NCBI RefSeq assembly: GCF_003864975.1
Contig: NZ_BHGL01000003.1
Span: 186,001 to 250,000 of the forward strand
Source: Sulfuriferula thiophila
Lineage (GTDB): Bacteria; Pseudomonadota; Gammaproteobacteria; Burkholderiales; Sulfuriferulaceae
Direction of reading: 5' to 3'
Length of the DNA stretch: 64,000 bases
Shown: piece by piece, positions 35,825-46,003 of the stretch
Position numbering within the stretch: position 1 is the stretch's first letter
Layout: the number at the start of each line of letters is the position of its first letter
The notes under the pieces: generated by a model
Seen by the model: the letters and a program-made list of their open reading frames with translations, nothing else
What the model was told of the DNA's origin: nothing
Database searches by the model: none
Program-made: the position numbers and the translations under genes

Positions 35825-38242
35825 TTAACGCAACCTTAATGCATTCAATACTACGATTAACGAACTGATCGACATACCTAGCGCTGCCACCCAAGGTGAA
35901 ATATGGCCCAACGCTGCAAAAGGCAATGCCGTAAAATTATAGAATGCTGCCCAGAACAAATTCTGCCGCATGACTTTCAAAGCAGCTTTTCCGGTATCCA
36001 GCGCAACTGCCACATCATTCAACTTACTGGATAACAGCACAATATCACTGCTCTGGCTAGCAACATCCGTACCTGTACCCATAGCGAAGGACACCTGGGC
36101 ACCGGCCAATACCGGCGCGTCATTGACACCATCGCCGACCATGGCAACAACACGCCCTTGTGCTTGCATTGCCTGCAGCACAGCCAGCTTATCCTGGGGT
36201 TTCTGTTGGCTGTTATAATTTTCGACCCCAAGCTGCGCTGCCACATAGCCAACAGCCGCTTCACTGTCCCCGGACAGGATACTCACACCAATACCCCGTG
36301 AGAGCAATGCATTTACAGCCACAGCGGCGTCATTGCGCAGTGGGTCAGCCAGGGCGAAGACGGCCAGTACGTTCTGTGCATCGCATAGCCAGATCAGCGT
36401 TGCGCCCGGAAATTCTGCCTGCATGCCAACATCACTGTGTGACTGGCTAGCCTCAGCAAATCCCCTGTTACCCAATGTATACACAACCCCGCCAATTTCA
36501 CCTGTAACTCCTTGACCAGGGAAATTTCTGGGATCCGATACCTTAGGCAGGGTAACCGTGTCTACTTTTCGCAAAAATGCATGCGCCAAAGGATGTTCAG
36601 AAGCCTGTTCCAGACTTGCCGCAATCCTGCTGCATTCCGCCACATCAGATTGCCCCAATGGGATAGCGCTTACTATTTCGGGCTTACCAATGGTGAGCGT
36701 GCCTGTTTTATCAAATACGACATGATCCACCTGAGATAACGTCTCCAGTGCATGGCCGCGCATCACCAGTATGCCGCGCTTGATCAAATGCGACCCAGCT
36801 GCTGCTAATGCTGCCGGCACTGCCAAAGACAGTGCGCAGGGGCATGTCACGACCAGCACGGCCAACACAATCTCGAATGCTCGGCTGCTGTCCACCCACA
36901 GCCAGGCCAGTCCAACAATCAAGGCAAACACCAGCAAACCCAGCGTAAACCAGGCCGCTACCCGGTCTGCCAGCTGTGCGATTTTCGGTTTTTCAGCTTG
37001 CGCTTTGTCAACCAGTCGCACAATGCCTGCCAAAACGGTATTCTCACCAACTCCGGTAACCGACAATGTCAACGGACCTTCCAGATTTACGCTTCCAGCT
37101 ATGACCGCATCCCCTATCTGTTTCGCGACAGCCCGGGATTCTCCTGTCAGCAGCGATTCATCAACACTGGTGACGCCCTCTATTACGACAGCATCCGCAG
37201 CAATCGTCTCACCCGGTTTGGTTAAAACATGATCACCTACCAACAAATCCAGTACGGGGACATATTCCTGCTGGCCATTTTTAATTCGCATCGCCATGGC
37301 GGGTTGCAGCTTAAGCAGATTTTCTGCCGCTTCTACCGACTTTTCTCGCGCGCCCGTTTCAAGCAGACGTGTTGCCAGCAAAAACAATGTAAACATGCCG
37401 ATGGTATCAAAGTAGACATGAGCACCGCCCATGACAGTGACCCAGACACTACCCAAAAACGCGGTGATTATTGCCAGTGCGACAGGCACATCCATATTCA
37501 GATGCCCTGATTTCAATCCACTCCACGCTGACCGGTAAAACGGCCAGGCAGCGAATATCACTACCGGTACGGTCAGTATCAAACTGAACCAGCGTAACAA
37601 ATACACGGTATTGGCTTCAATGCCATACCATGCACCCGCGTACAAGCCTACAGCCAGCATCATTACTTGTGACGCTGCGATACCTGCAATCGCGATGCGT
37701 TGTAAATCCTTTTTGCGCTGGGTTTTACGCAGCTGGTCTGCCTGCCGGGCGTTATAGGGGTGGGCATTATAGCCGAGCAGTTGGATTTCCTGGAGTATGC
37801 GAGACAAGCCTATTTTGCGCTCGTCCCAGGATACACGCGCACGGTGACTGGCGTAGTTGACTTCTACTGAAATGACGCCATCCAACTGCTTTAGATGACG
37901 TTCGTTAAGCCATACACATGCGGCGCAAGTGATGCCCTCAAGTATTAGCACGGCTTCCTTGCAATGCTCTCCGGCATCAATCACAAAGCTGCGCTGTATC
38001 TCAGGATGATCATACAGCGCCAGTTTCTTAATCTCATCTGGCAGCACTTCCTGACCGCTTCCAGGCATAGCAGTACGGTTGCGATAGTACTCAACCAGGC
38101 CATTATCAATAATAGCTTGCGCTACCGCCTGACATCCGCGGCAGCACATTTCATGGTCTACACTGTCTATGCATACACGGTACTGAAATCCTGTAGGCAC
38201 TGGTTGCCCACAGTGATAACACTGTTCAGAAATATTACTCAT
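35825..38242 (-). CDS. ccoI: Copper-transporting P-type ATPase CcoI/FixI
   Basis: 805 residues. The N-terminus has a CYHCGQPVP motif and CCRGCQAVA, then a heavy-metal domain with GITCAACVW. Eight membrane spans are expected; the ion motif is TCPCALSLA, the phosphorylation motif is DKTGTLT, and GDGVNDAP is the hinge. CcoI-type pumps supply copper for the CuB site of cbb3 oxidase. Context between ccoH and ccoS supports this over a detoxifying CopA. Confidence 0.96.
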   Translation of the reverse strand: MSNISEQCYHCGQPVPTGFQYRVCIDSVDHEMCCRGCQAVAQAIIDNGLVEYYRNRTAMPGSGQEVLPDEIKKLALYDHPEIQRSFVIDAGEHCKEAVLILEGITCAACVWLNERHLKQLDGVISVEVNYASHRARVSWDERKIGLSRILQEIQLLGYNAHPYNARQADQLRKTQRKKDLQRIAIAGIAASQVMMLAVGLYAGAWYGIEANTVYLLRWFSLILTVPVVIFAAWPFYRSAWSGLKSGHLNMDVPVALAIITAFLGSVWVTVMGGAHVYFDTIGMFTLFLLATRLLETGAREKSVEAAENLLKLQPAMAMRIKNGQQEYVPVLDLLVGDHVLTKPGETIAADAVVIEGVTSVDESLLTGESRAVAKQIGDAVIAGSVNLEGPLTLSVTGVGENTVLAGIVRLVDKAQAEKPKIAQLADRVAAWFTLGLLVFALIVGLAWLWVDSSRAFEIVLAVLVVTCPCALSLAVPAALAAAGSHLIKRGILVMRGHALETLSQVDHVVFDKTGTLTIGKPEIVSAIPLGQSDVAECSRIAASLEQASEHPLAHAFLRKVDTVTLPKVSDPRNFPGQGVTGEIGGVVYTLGNRGFAEASQSHSDVGMQAEFPGATLIWLCDAQNVLAVFALADPLRNDAAVAVNALLSRGIGVSILSGDSEAAVGYVAAQLGVENYNSQQKPQDKLAVLQAMQAQGRVVAMVGDGVNDAPVLAGAQVSFAMGTGTDVASQSSDIVLLSSKLNDVAVALDTGKAALKVMRQNLFWAAFYNFTALPFAALGHISPWVAALGMSISSLIVVLNALRLR

Positions 38243-38256
38243 GCTAGATGTATTGT

Positions 38257-39051
38257 TCAGGCTGCTGTCTTGACAACAACATCACGCTCAACCTGAATGC
38301 GCTTACCCTCTGCATCAATGATTGTGCGCATGATCCAACTACCCGCGTCGGGGATACTGAATTGACCAGAGTAACTACCCTTACCCACATCCTCTAATCG
38401 TGTTTGTGCCTGAGCTTCAACATTACCTGCACGGAAGAACTGCACCGTCACTATGGCATTCTCAATCGGCATATTATTCTTGTCGTTTATCCTTACGTCT
38501 ACGGCATTAGTCAGTTTATTGCCGGCAACTAACTGTTTAACGCCAACAACCTCGATACCCCATCCTAGCTCACGTAAACTGGATAGCTGTTTCAGGTGCT
38601 GGTTCTCGGCTTTTGCGGCTTGTTCATTATGTTCGGTAACACCAGAAAATCCGGTATATACAGGATGGATTTTTGCCCGTGGTAAAAACAGACTGGCGAT
38701 ATAAGTCGACACGCCTTTGGTTGAAATGGAAACAAATGCTCCATCAACTACAAACAGGATTGCAAAAAACCCGATAAATATTTTTGGTACCCAGTGCAAT
38801 CCCTTACCTGATTGCTGCTCGGGACGACCCAGTAAGGTCATGGCTGTAGCTGTTGTTAAAAATACAGCTAAATGCACTGACACTATATCAAGGCTTAAAC
38901 CATTAATAAGGCTATAGCTCAGGATTGCTATACTGACGACAGCAGCAGATACAACACCACGCCAGTAGTTTGCAATACCAAACCGCCCAAGTAACCAATG
39001 GATAAGAATAACTAGAACCGTACCGCCGAACAACGTTTGCACCAAATTCAT
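38257..39051 (-). CDS. ccoH: CcoH/FixH family protein with extended N-terminal membrane region
   Basis: 264 residues. The C-terminal part (from about 88) is FixH-like: a membrane span (IFIGFFAILFVVDGAFVSI), then an extracytoplasmic beta domain. About 75 N-terminal residues add three extra spans not seen in the usual FixH of about 150-180 residues. CcoH helps assemble the cbb3 complex. It shares ATGA with ccoG. Confidence 0.8.
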   Translation of the reverse strand: MNLVQTLFGGTVLVILIHWLLGRFGIANYWRGVVSAAVVSIAILSYSLINGLSLDIVSVHLAVFLTTATAMTLLGRPEQQSGKGLHWVPKIFIGFFAILFVVDGAFVSISTKGVSTYIASLFLPRAKIHPVYTGFSGVTEHNEQAAKAENQHLKQLSSLRELGWGIEVVGVKQLVAGNKLTNAVDVRINDKNNMPIENAIVTVQFFRAGNVEAQAQTRLEDVGKGSYSGQFSIPDAGSWIMRTIIDAEGKRIQVERDVVVKTAA

Positions 39052-40484
39052 TTTTCCGCCTTCTCACTGTAGAAATTTGCCGCTTCCTCTGCATGATCAT
39101 CCCGATCTGTGAGAGACTGAATGACAAATTCAAAATGTTTATATTTTTCAGTCTGTTCTGGCTGTAACTTAACACTTGCCTGAACGATGACACTCTTGCC
39201 GCTATGAACGGTGACATTCTGCATTGACCCCAAATCCAATGCGCCTGGAGGCAGGTGTTTTGCACTGATGCTATAGACAACATCCCGGTCTGATTTATTG
39301 GTAAGCCGAATTTGATAACGGTTACGAATCTCACCACTAGATAAAATAACAAACAGAGGCTGTCTGATCTGCTGAACACTGTGCTCGAAATCGGTACGTT
39401 CTTCTATGCTATAAATCAAACCCGCAGACATACCCAGAATTGCAATCAAATAACCAGCGAGCTTCCACCTTTTCCAATCAATATAAGGCGGCTTGACTAC
39501 TGGAGCAGCTAAATTCGCCTCAGAATCGTAACGTATCAGCCCCCTGGGGTAGTCCATGGAATCCATTATGTTATTACATGCGTCAATACACAGACCACAT
39601 GAAATACAACGGTATTGCAGACCATCACGAATATCAATACCTGCAGGGCACACCTGTACGCAGAATCCGCAATCAATACAATCTCCATGACCTTGTGCCT
39701 GACGGACATCACGATTTTTCAATTCACCTTTAGGTGAAATGCGGCCATTCTCACCTTCTCCTCGGCGTGCATCATAAGCAACCGCCAATGTTTCCGGATC
39801 ATACATTACGCTCTGAAATCGCCCATATGGACATACATAAGCACAGATTTGTTCCCGCATGAACCCTGCTGCCGCGTACGTACTTAACGTCAAACCAATG
39901 ACGCCTACATATGCGGCGTATGCAGCATGCCCTATAAAGAAACGGTGCAGGATGTCCGGAGCATAACCGAAATACAATACAAACGTCATTCCGGTCCAGA
40001 ATGCGATTAATAGCCAAATGAAATGCGTGAGCCCAATCTTTGCAATTTTTTCCATATTCCACGGCTGTTTAAGCAAACGTAGCCGCGCAGGACGCTCGCC
40101 TTGGATTAGTCTTTCTACCCAGATAAACAAATCAGTCCACAAAGTCTGAAAACAGAAATAGCCGCAGAAAGCGCGCCCAATTAGAGATGTTGCAAAGAAC
40201 AATATGATTGCGGAAATAAATAACAACAAGGCTAACCAAAACACATTTTGCGGATAAACGACCAGATCAAAAATAAAGAATCGGCGTCCATCCATATCAA
40301 ACATAACCGCCTGAGACATCGCATCATGCCTCGACCAGGGCAACCAAGGCAACGCAAAATAGACTGCGTACGCTAACACCAGTATGGCAGATTTCAGGTT
40401 CCGGAAACGCCCCTTGACGGACCGGGTTACGATAGGCATGCGCTTTTCGTAAAACTGGATAGGCTGTTCGATTCCTGTACTCAT
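39048..40484 (-). CDS. ccoG: cbb3 oxidase accessory protein CcoG (RdxA/FixG)
   Basis: 478 residues from ATG 40484, with GGAG 6 bases upstream; an ATG at 40502 lies in the hairpin region. Five membrane spans, two [4Fe-4S] motifs at 269-305 (CIDCGFCVQVCPAG and CISCGLCIDACN), and a C-terminal immunoglobulin-like IG_FixG domain. CcoG reduces Cu(II) for delivery to the oxidase. An additional CxxC-like set ICAYVCPYG is at 213-221. Confidence 0.96.
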   Translation of the reverse strand: MSTGIEQPIQFYEKRMPIVTRSVKGRFRNLKSAILVLAYAVYFALPWLPWSRHDAMSQAVMFDMDGRRFFIFDLVVYPQNVFWLALLLFISAIILFFATSLIGRAFCGYFCFQTLWTDLFIWVERLIQGERPARLRLLKQPWNMEKIAKIGLTHFIWLLIAFWTGMTFVLYFGYAPDILHRFFIGHAAYAAYVGVIGLTLSTYAAAGFMREQICAYVCPYGRFQSVMYDPETLAVAYDARRGEGENGRISPKGELKNRDVRQAQGHGDCIDCGFCVQVCPAGIDIRDGLQYRCISCGLCIDACNNIMDSMDYPRGLIRYDSEANLAAPVVKPPYIDWKRWKLAGYLIAILGMSAGLIYSIEERTDFEHSVQQIRQPLFVILSSGEIRNRYQIRLTNKSDRDVVYSISAKHLPPGALDLGSMQNVTVHSGKSVIVQASVKLQPEQTEKYKHFEFVIQSLTDRDDHAEEAANFYSEKAEK

Positions 40485-40500
40485 TTTTTCTCCACAATGC

Positions 40501-40527
40501 AAAACCCCCGCACATAGCGGGGGCTTT
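40501..40527 (-). terminator. Hairpin between ccoP and ccoG (attenuator or stability element)
   Basis: CCCCCGC-ACATA-GCGGGGG, a perfect 7-bp stem lying between the ccoP stop (40568) and the ccoG ATG (40484). On the transcribed strand only four T follow, so it may terminate partly, giving more ccoNOQP than ccoGHIS message, or protect the upstream mRNA 3' end. Confidence 0.6.
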
Positions 40528-40567
40528 GACGTTCAGCGATTATATAACTTAATTGCTTGCACTACGC

Positions 40568-41488
40568 TTACTTACCACCACCCAGTTCGTGCACGTAAAC
40601 AGCCAGTAACTTAATTTGATCAGCGGAGAGACGATCTTGCCAGGCTGGCATAACACCCTTATTTAGGCCATTACGAATTACAGCCTTAACAGCATCTTCT
40701 TTAGCCGCTACCGTTTCAGCTCCCGGTACGTTAGCCCACAACCAGATCTTGTCGGTCAAGTTAGCAGAACCAATTTCCTGGCGTCCTTTAGCATTTGCAC
40801 CATGACAGTAGAAACATGCTGCAGTTTCTGAATGGAACAGTACGTCACCCGCTTGCGCGCTTGCTGGATTAACTGCCACTTTAGACAAACTCAGGACATA
40901 ATCAGCCAGCTGCGAAATTTGGGTTTCATTCAAAGCTTCCGCAAATGGCGGCATGTAACCATGGCGACCACCTGTGATAGTTTGCTGAATATTTGCAAAA
41001 TGCCCACCATACAACCAGTCATCATCTGTCAGGTTAGGCGCAAAGCCCAATTTACCAGCACCACCTTGCTGATGGCAAGGTGCACAGTTATCAGAAAATA
41101 TCTGTTTACCAGCCGAGACCACAAAACTGTTCAGCTCTGGGTCTTTGGTGATTTGTTCAAAAGGTGTGCTTGCAACCTTGGTGTAATACGGTTTTTGTGC
41201 TGCAACCGCCACGTTGGTTTCTGCCATTAGCAATGCACGCGTATTCCAATGCGTTGTTTTAGTTACGCCTTTGTCATTCACGTAGGTAATGGTATCAAAA
41301 CCTTTGGTATAACTACCGCCAACTGGCCATGCTGGATATAAGAACCAATAAATCACAGCTGATGCAACACTTATGTAAAACGCTACTAACCACCAGTTTG
41401 GTATAGGGTTGTTGAATTCCTGTAAATCCCCGTCCCAAGCATGACCTGTGGTCTGCGGTCCTTGTGATTGCTTATTATCCTGACTCAT
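40568..41488 (-). CDS. ccoP: cbb3 cytochrome c oxidase subunit III
   Basis: 306 residues. FixP N-terminal domain with a membrane span (about 33-54), then two cytochrome c domains with CAPCH (135-139) and CFYCH (225-229). CcoP relays electrons to CcoO/CcoN. It overlaps ccoQ by 4 bp. Confidence 0.97.
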   Translation of the reverse strand: MSQDNKQSQGPQTTGHAWDGDLQEFNNPIPNWWLVAFYISVASAVIYWFLYPAWPVGGSYTKGFDTITYVNDKGVTKTTHWNTRALLMAETNVAVAAQKPYYTKVASTPFEQITKDPELNSFVVSAGKQIFSDNCAPCHQQGGAGKLGFAPNLTDDDWLYGGHFANIQQTITGGRHGYMPPFAEALNETQISQLADYVLSLSKVAVNPASAQAGDVLFHSETAACFYCHGANAKGRQEIGSANLTDKIWLWANVPGAETVAAKEDAVKAVIRNGLNKGVMPAWQDRLSADQIKLLAVYVHELGGGK

Positions 41489-41673
41489 TTTTTATCTTCC
41501 TTGGTTTCAGATTCATCATCAAGGAACGGCATATTTTTATAGCTCTCCAGCCGTTCGCTACGCTTCTTGTTACCAAACACATAGAGCACTATCAACACAA
41601 AAGTAACAAATAATATTACCAGTGCTACAGGTTTCGTATTCTCAAACGACGCGAACCAATTTAGCCATTCCAT
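41485..41673 (-). CDS. ccoQ: cbb3 oxidase subunit CcoQ
   Basis: 62 residues with one membrane span (about 15-34) and a charged tail containing GNKKRSERLESY, the usual CcoQ form. It sits between ccoO (15 bp) and ccoP (4-bp overlap) and stabilises the complex. Confidence 0.92.
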   Translation of the reverse strand: MEWLNWFASFENTKPVALVILFVTFVLIVLYVFGNKKRSERLESYKNMPFLDDESETKEDKK

Positions 41674-41688
41674 AATGAGTAGCCTAGA

Positions 41689-42432
41689 TTAACGATATTT
41701 GACGAATGCATCATCGTCGTATTTGCGGAAATCAACCATCGTTCCCAATACTTGCAGATACGCTACCAGAGCATCCATTTCTGAAATACTGCTGCGATCG
41801 CCGTCATAGTTGCCTTCTTGCGCTTGCGCAATCAAGTTCTTACGAGCGTCTGCAATACTTAGCATCTTGGCAGTATCAGCACCAAATTTCTTAACATTGG
41901 CCTCATATTCATCTTGATTCAGCGAATAAGGTACACCAACGGCACGCAATGCTTTCATACGATCAGATATGTCTGAAATATCCAGCTCAGTAGACAGCAA
42001 CCATGGGTAGTTAGGCATCACGGATTGCGGCACCATTGATTTTGGATTCAGCAAGTGCGCGACATGCCATTCATTTGAGTACTTTTTACCTACGCGAGCC
42101 AAATCTGGTCCGGTACGCTTGGAACCCCACTGGAACGGATGGTCATACTGTGATTCTGCCGCCAAAGAATAGTGGCCGTAACGCAACGCCTCGTCACGGA
42201 AAGGACGAATCATTTGCGAGTGGCACAAATAGCAACCTTCACGCTGGAATATGTCACGACCACGCTGCTCCAAAGGAGTATACGGGCGTACACCATCCAC
42301 TTTCTCTACCGTGTCTTTAATAAAGAATAATGGTGCTATTTCTACCAGACCACCCACGCTGATCGCCAACATCGTCAACACTAGCAACAGCCCGACGTTG
42401 GTTTCAATCCATTCATGCTTAAAGTTAAACAT
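41689..42432 (-). CDS. ccoO: cbb3 cytochrome c oxidase subunit II
   Basis: 247 residues. N-terminal span (about 14-34), one c-type heme motif CYLCH (67-71) in [16 protein letters not shown], and a Met ligand candidate in [12 protein letters not shown]. It is 17 bp downstream of ccoN. Confidence 0.97.
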   Translation of the reverse strand: MFNFKHEWIETNVGLLLVLTMLAISVGGLVEIAPLFFIKDTVEKVDGVRPYTPLEQRGRDIFQREGCYLCHSQMIRPFRDEALRYGHYSLAAESQYDHPFQWGSKRTGPDLARVGKKYSNEWHVAHLLNPKSMVPQSVMPNYPWLLSTELDISDISDRMKALRAVGVPYSLNQDEYEANVKKFGADTAKMLSIADARKNLIAQAQEGNYDGDRSSISEMDALVAYLQVLGTMVDFRKYDDDAFVKYR

Positions 42433-42449
42433 TTATATTATCCCTTCGG

Positions 42450-43913
42450 TTATGCACTAGCCATGCCGGTCATTTTGCCATGTGATGCGGCATGTAGTTT
42501 TGCCGCTTCACGCTTGCCTTGACGAATCGTCATCATTACGTTGATGAACATCATCGTCATACCGGTCACGAAGAACATACCGCCTATCGCACGCATTGCG
42601 TAGAAAGGATGCATAGCCGCGACAGATTCAACAAACGAATACTGCAAGTTACCGAACTGATCAAATGCACGCCACATCAATCCCTGAGTAATACCTGAAA
42701 TCCACATTGCGGTGATGTATAACAACACACCAATGGTTGCAAACCAGAAGTGAATTTCTATCAGTTTCTGACTCCACATTTTGGTATTCCATAATTTAGG
42801 AATCATGTGATACAGCGAACCGAAGCTCACCATAGCTACCCAACCCAAAGCTCCGGAGTGCACGTGGCCCACGGTCCAGTCAGTATAGTGAGACAAGGCA
42901 TTCACATCTTTCAGAGCCATCAAAGGACCTTCAAACGTGGACATACCATAGAAAGACAATGCCACGATCAGGAAGCGCATAATTGGATCTGTACGCAATT
43001 TATCCCAGGCACCAGACAGAGTCATAATACCGTTGATCATACCGCCCCATGATGGCAACAACAGCATGATAGAGAACGTTGCTGCCAATGTTGAAGTCCA
43101 ATCTGGCAGAGCAGTCCAGTGCAAGTGATGAGCACCAACCCACATGTACAGGAATGACAGCGCCCAGAAGTGAACGATAGACAAACGATACGAGAAAATT
43201 GGACGACCCGCTTGCTTAGGCACGAAGTAATACATCATACCCAGGAAGGCGGCAGTCAAGAAGAAACCAACTGCGTTGTGGCCATACCACCACTGTGTCA
43301 TCGCATCTTGCGTACCTGCGAACAGGCTGTACGATTTCATCGAGAACAGACTGATAGGCACAGCCAGGTTATTAAACGTGTGCAGAAGCGCTGTCGCCAG
43401 TATGAACGCCAGGAAGAACCAGTTAGCCACGTAGATATGCGGCTGTTTACGACGCATAATAGTGCCAACGAACAAGGCAAGATAAGTAACCCAGACCACT
43501 TCGATCAGAATATCGATAGGCCATTCCATTTCCGCATATTCGCGGCTCTGGCTATAACCCAGCATATAGCTGATCCCGCCAAGCGCAATTGCTGCCTGCC
43601 AACCCCAGAAAGTAAAGCTGGCCATGCCGTCACTGATCAGCCGAGACTGACAGGTACGCTGCACTACGTAATAAGAGGTAGCAAACAACGCGCTACCGCC
43701 AAAACCAAAAATTACCGCACTGGTATGCACCGGACGCAAGCGACCGAATGTAATGTAAGGGATATCAAAATTCAAAAATGGCCAAGCCAGTTCGGATGCA
43801 ATATACACACCCACTGACATCCCAATCAGGCCCCATACTACTGCCATGATTGAGAATTTTTTGACTATCTCAAAATTGTACTGCTCGGTACTGCCAACTG
43901 CTGTAGCCGCCAT
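42450..43913 (-). CDS. ccoN: cbb3 cytochrome c oxidase catalytic subunit I
   Basis: 487 residues with twelve membrane spans. Heme and CuB ligand regions include [32 protein letters not shown] and [15 protein letters not shown], and the later [12 protein letters not shown]. The enzyme reduces O2 at high affinity. The ribosome site AGGAG lies 7 bases before ATG 43913. The 153-bp upstream spacer (43914-44066) should hold the promoter; I saw no clear FNR box there. Confidence 0.98.
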   Translation of the reverse strand: MAATAVGSTEQYNFEIVKKFSIMAVVWGLIGMSVGVYIASELAWPFLNFDIPYITFGRLRPVHTSAVIFGFGGSALFATSYYVVQRTCQSRLISDGMASFTFWGWQAAIALGGISYMLGYSQSREYAEMEWPIDILIEVVWVTYLALFVGTIMRRKQPHIYVANWFFLAFILATALLHTFNNLAVPISLFSMKSYSLFAGTQDAMTQWWYGHNAVGFFLTAAFLGMMYYFVPKQAGRPIFSYRLSIVHFWALSFLYMWVGAHHLHWTALPDWTSTLAATFSIMLLLPSWGGMINGIMTLSGAWDKLRTDPIMRFLIVALSFYGMSTFEGPLMALKDVNALSHYTDWTVGHVHSGALGWVAMVSFGSLYHMIPKLWNTKMWSQKLIEIHFWFATIGVLLYITAMWISGITQGLMWRAFDQFGNLQYSFVESVAAMHPFYAMRAIGGMFFVTGMTMMFINVMMTIRQGKREAAKLHAASHGKMTGMASA

Positions 43914-44066
43914 GGGAGTCTCCTACGCCGCTAAGTCTATAAAAAGGGAATATGCTTAATCGGGCATTTTACCCGCGGCAATATGCCGCACGCAAGCCCA
44001 ATACTCGATTATTCTTATATTACTTTTACCGTTTATCAGGTAAGCCTTGGTTTATTAAAGACAATG

Positions 44067-44669
44067 TTATCTCAATAATTTCCTGAGATCATTTGCAATA
44101 TCTGTTGAACTTTCTGCAAATGGCATTTTCAAACGCAAACGGCCTGAGGTATCGTACACGTAGGTGAAGGCACTATGGTCTACTGCGTATTGCCCCGCAG
44201 TATCCATAACTTGCTTATGGTAATAAATATGGAATTGCTTTGCGACCTGCTCGGTATTGGCTGCATCTGTATACAGACCGAGAAACCGCTTATTAAATGC
44301 CGGCACGTACTTGGCTAATACAGCAGGTGTATCGCGTTCCGGATCTACCGTTACGAACAACACCTGTACTTTATCTGCATCAGCGCCCAGCATTTTTAAT
44401 GCTACCGAAAAATCATACAGCGTTGTGGGACACACATCAGGACAGTGCGTGTAGCCAAAAAATATCGCCACCACCTTGCCCTTAAAGTCGGCTAAATGAC
44501 GCCTGCGGCCATTATGATCCAGCAAATCGAAATCTTTTGCATAATCCGCACCGGTGATGTCCTCAGCTATGACATGCTGCAACGGCGGCAAGGTTGGTGA
44601 TTTTTGTTCACACCCGGCCAATAAAAGCCCCAGCCAGACGCATGCGACCAGCAACCTTGCGGAACGCAT
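44067..44669 (-). CDS. SCO1/SenC family copper chaperone lipoprotein
   Basis: 200 residues. Lipobox LLLAGC with C20, copper motif CPDVC (C76, C80) in FFGYTHCPDVCPTT, and the third ligand H165 in VDHSAF. Sco proteins deliver copper to the CuA or cbb3 site. The ATG directly follows the Rrf2 gene stop codon (TAAATG), so the pair is cotranscribed. Confidence 0.93.
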   Translation of the reverse strand: MRSARLLVACVWLGLLLAGCEQKSPTLPPLQHVIAEDITGADYAKDFDLLDHNGRRRHLADFKGKVVAIFFGYTHCPDVCPTTLYDFSVALKMLGADADKVQVLFVTVDPERDTPAVLAKYVPAFNKRFLGLYTDAANTEQVAKQFHIYYHKQVMDTAGQYAVDHSAFTYVYDTSGRLRLKMPFAESSTDIANDLRKLLR

Positions 44670-45131
44670 TTATGGCGCCGTGGGCAATGCCGCTATTGGC
44701 ATATCTGCCAAACGATAGCGACCACTCTGCACTGCTGCAGCCAAGTCTGCCAGCGACATCTGATTCAGCATCTCTATCACTTTTTCTTTGATTGGCAGCC
44801 AACGCGCATGCACCGGGCAAGCCGTTTCATCACTGCAGCGCTTAAGCCCCAACAAACAACTTTGGGTAAAATCAGCCCCTTCGGTCAACTGCAGCAGTTG
44901 CATCAACGAGACTTGCGCAGCTTCTTCTCGCAGGCAAAACCCGCCCAGACGACCTCGAAATGAATACAGCAACCCGCCCTTACTCAAGCTTTGCAAAATT
45001 TTTGCCAGATAAGGCGCAGGCACATTCAGACGGGCCGCAATATCCTTATTCAGCACAGGCGCGCCTGCGGGCTGAGTTGCCATATAAATCATCGCCTGAA
45101 CGGCGTATTGACTTGTTCGAGAAAGAATCAC
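44670..45131 (-). CDS. Rrf2 family regulator with an iron-sulfur cysteine triad
   Basis: 153 residues starting at GTG 45131 with AAGGTG 6 bases upstream. The winged helix has LNKDIAARLNVPAPYLAKIL; cysteines C92, C99 and C105 are spaced like the cluster ligands of NsrR, IscR and RsrR. It probably senses nitric oxide, oxygen or iron-sulfur status. Its cotranscription with sco next to the cco operon suggests respiratory genes as targets, but no operator was identified. Confidence 0.85.
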   Translation of the reverse strand: MILSRTSQYAVQAMIYMATQPAGAPVLNKDIAARLNVPAPYLAKILQSLSKGGLLYSFRGRLGGFCLREEAAQVSLMQLLQLTEGADFTQSCLLGLKRCSDETACPVHARWLPIKEKVIEMLNQMSLADLAAAVQSGRYRLADMPIAALPTAP

Positions 45132-45145
45132 AACTTCACCTTATG

Positions 45146-46003
45146 CTATATATAATCCAACACCAACCCGGCGAACACAGCCGCTCCAAGCCAATGGTTG
45201 TGCAAAAACGCACGAAAACATTGCACGGGGTCACGATTACGTATCAAACGGTAATGGTAAACAGCTATCCCCGCCGCCACGACCAACCCGGCAAAATATA
45301 CCAAGCCACGTTTATCCTGCCAACCTATCCAAAACAATAATCCCAGCGCCATGCCATAACACAACATAATCGCTATCACATCGTAGCGACCAAAGGTAAT
45401 CGCCGATGTTTTAATGCCTATTTTTAAATCATCTGCCCGATCAACCATAGCATATTCAGTATCATATGCAATCGACCAAAACACATTTGCCAGCAGCAAC
45501 ATCCATGCCTGCACAGGCACCGAACCCTGAATCGCGGCGTAGGCCATCGGAATACCAAAACCGAACGCAATCCCTAAATAAGCCTGCGGAATTGCAAAAA
45601 AACGCTTGGTGTAAGGATAACTTGCCGCAAGCAGCAATGCCGGGACAGACAACATCAACACCAGCGAATTGAGCGGAAGTATCAACAAGAAAGCCAGCAC
45701 CGCCAGACCAGCAGCTAATAGCAGCGCCTCTCTACCTGTTACCAACCCGCTGGCTAAAGGACGATCTTTAGTGCGCGCCACATGCGGATCGAATTCACGA
45801 TCCGCATAGTCATTCACCACACACCCTGCTGAACGCATCAGCACAGTCCCCAGCGCAAATATCAAGACTATCGGCCACGGCGGGTGCCCTGCAGAAGCAA
45901 ACCACAAGCCCCATAACGTAGGCCATAACAATAACAAGATACCAATCGGTTTATCCAGCCGCATTAACTTCTCATACTGATCCAATCGCTCTATCAAGGT
46001 CAT
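45146..46003 (-). CDS. ubiA: 4-hydroxybenzoate octaprenyltransferase
   Basis: 285 residues, about eight spans. The two Asp-rich motifs are [20 protein letters not shown] and [16 protein letters not shown]. It attaches the prenyl tail to 4-hydroxybenzoate in ubiquinone synthesis. The start overlaps ubiC by 4 bp. Confidence 0.96.
   Translation of the reverse strand: MTLIERLDQYEKLMRLDKPIGILLLLWPTLWGLWFASAGHPPWPIVLIFALGTVLMRSAGCVVNDYADREFDPHVARTKDRPLASGLVTGREALLLAAGLAVLAFLLILPLNSLVLMLSVPALLLAASYPYTKRFFAIPQAYLGIAFGFGIPMAYAAIQGSVPVQAWMLLLANVFWSIAYDTEYAMVDRADDLKIGIKTSAITFGRYDVIAIMLCYGMALGLLFWIGWQDKRGLVYFAGLVVAAGIAVYHYRLIRNRDPVQCFRAFLHNHWLGAAVFAGLVLDYI

Noticed and set aside
43170-43817. Plus-strand frame of 215 codons opposite ccoN
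   Set aside because: Antisense to a conserved oxidase subunit; rich in Arg, His, Gln and Thr and without family likeness.
43914-44066. FNR/Anr box (TTGAT-N4-ATCAA) ahead of ccoN
   Set aside because: Searched by eye on both strands; only partial half-sites were seen, so no site is claimed.
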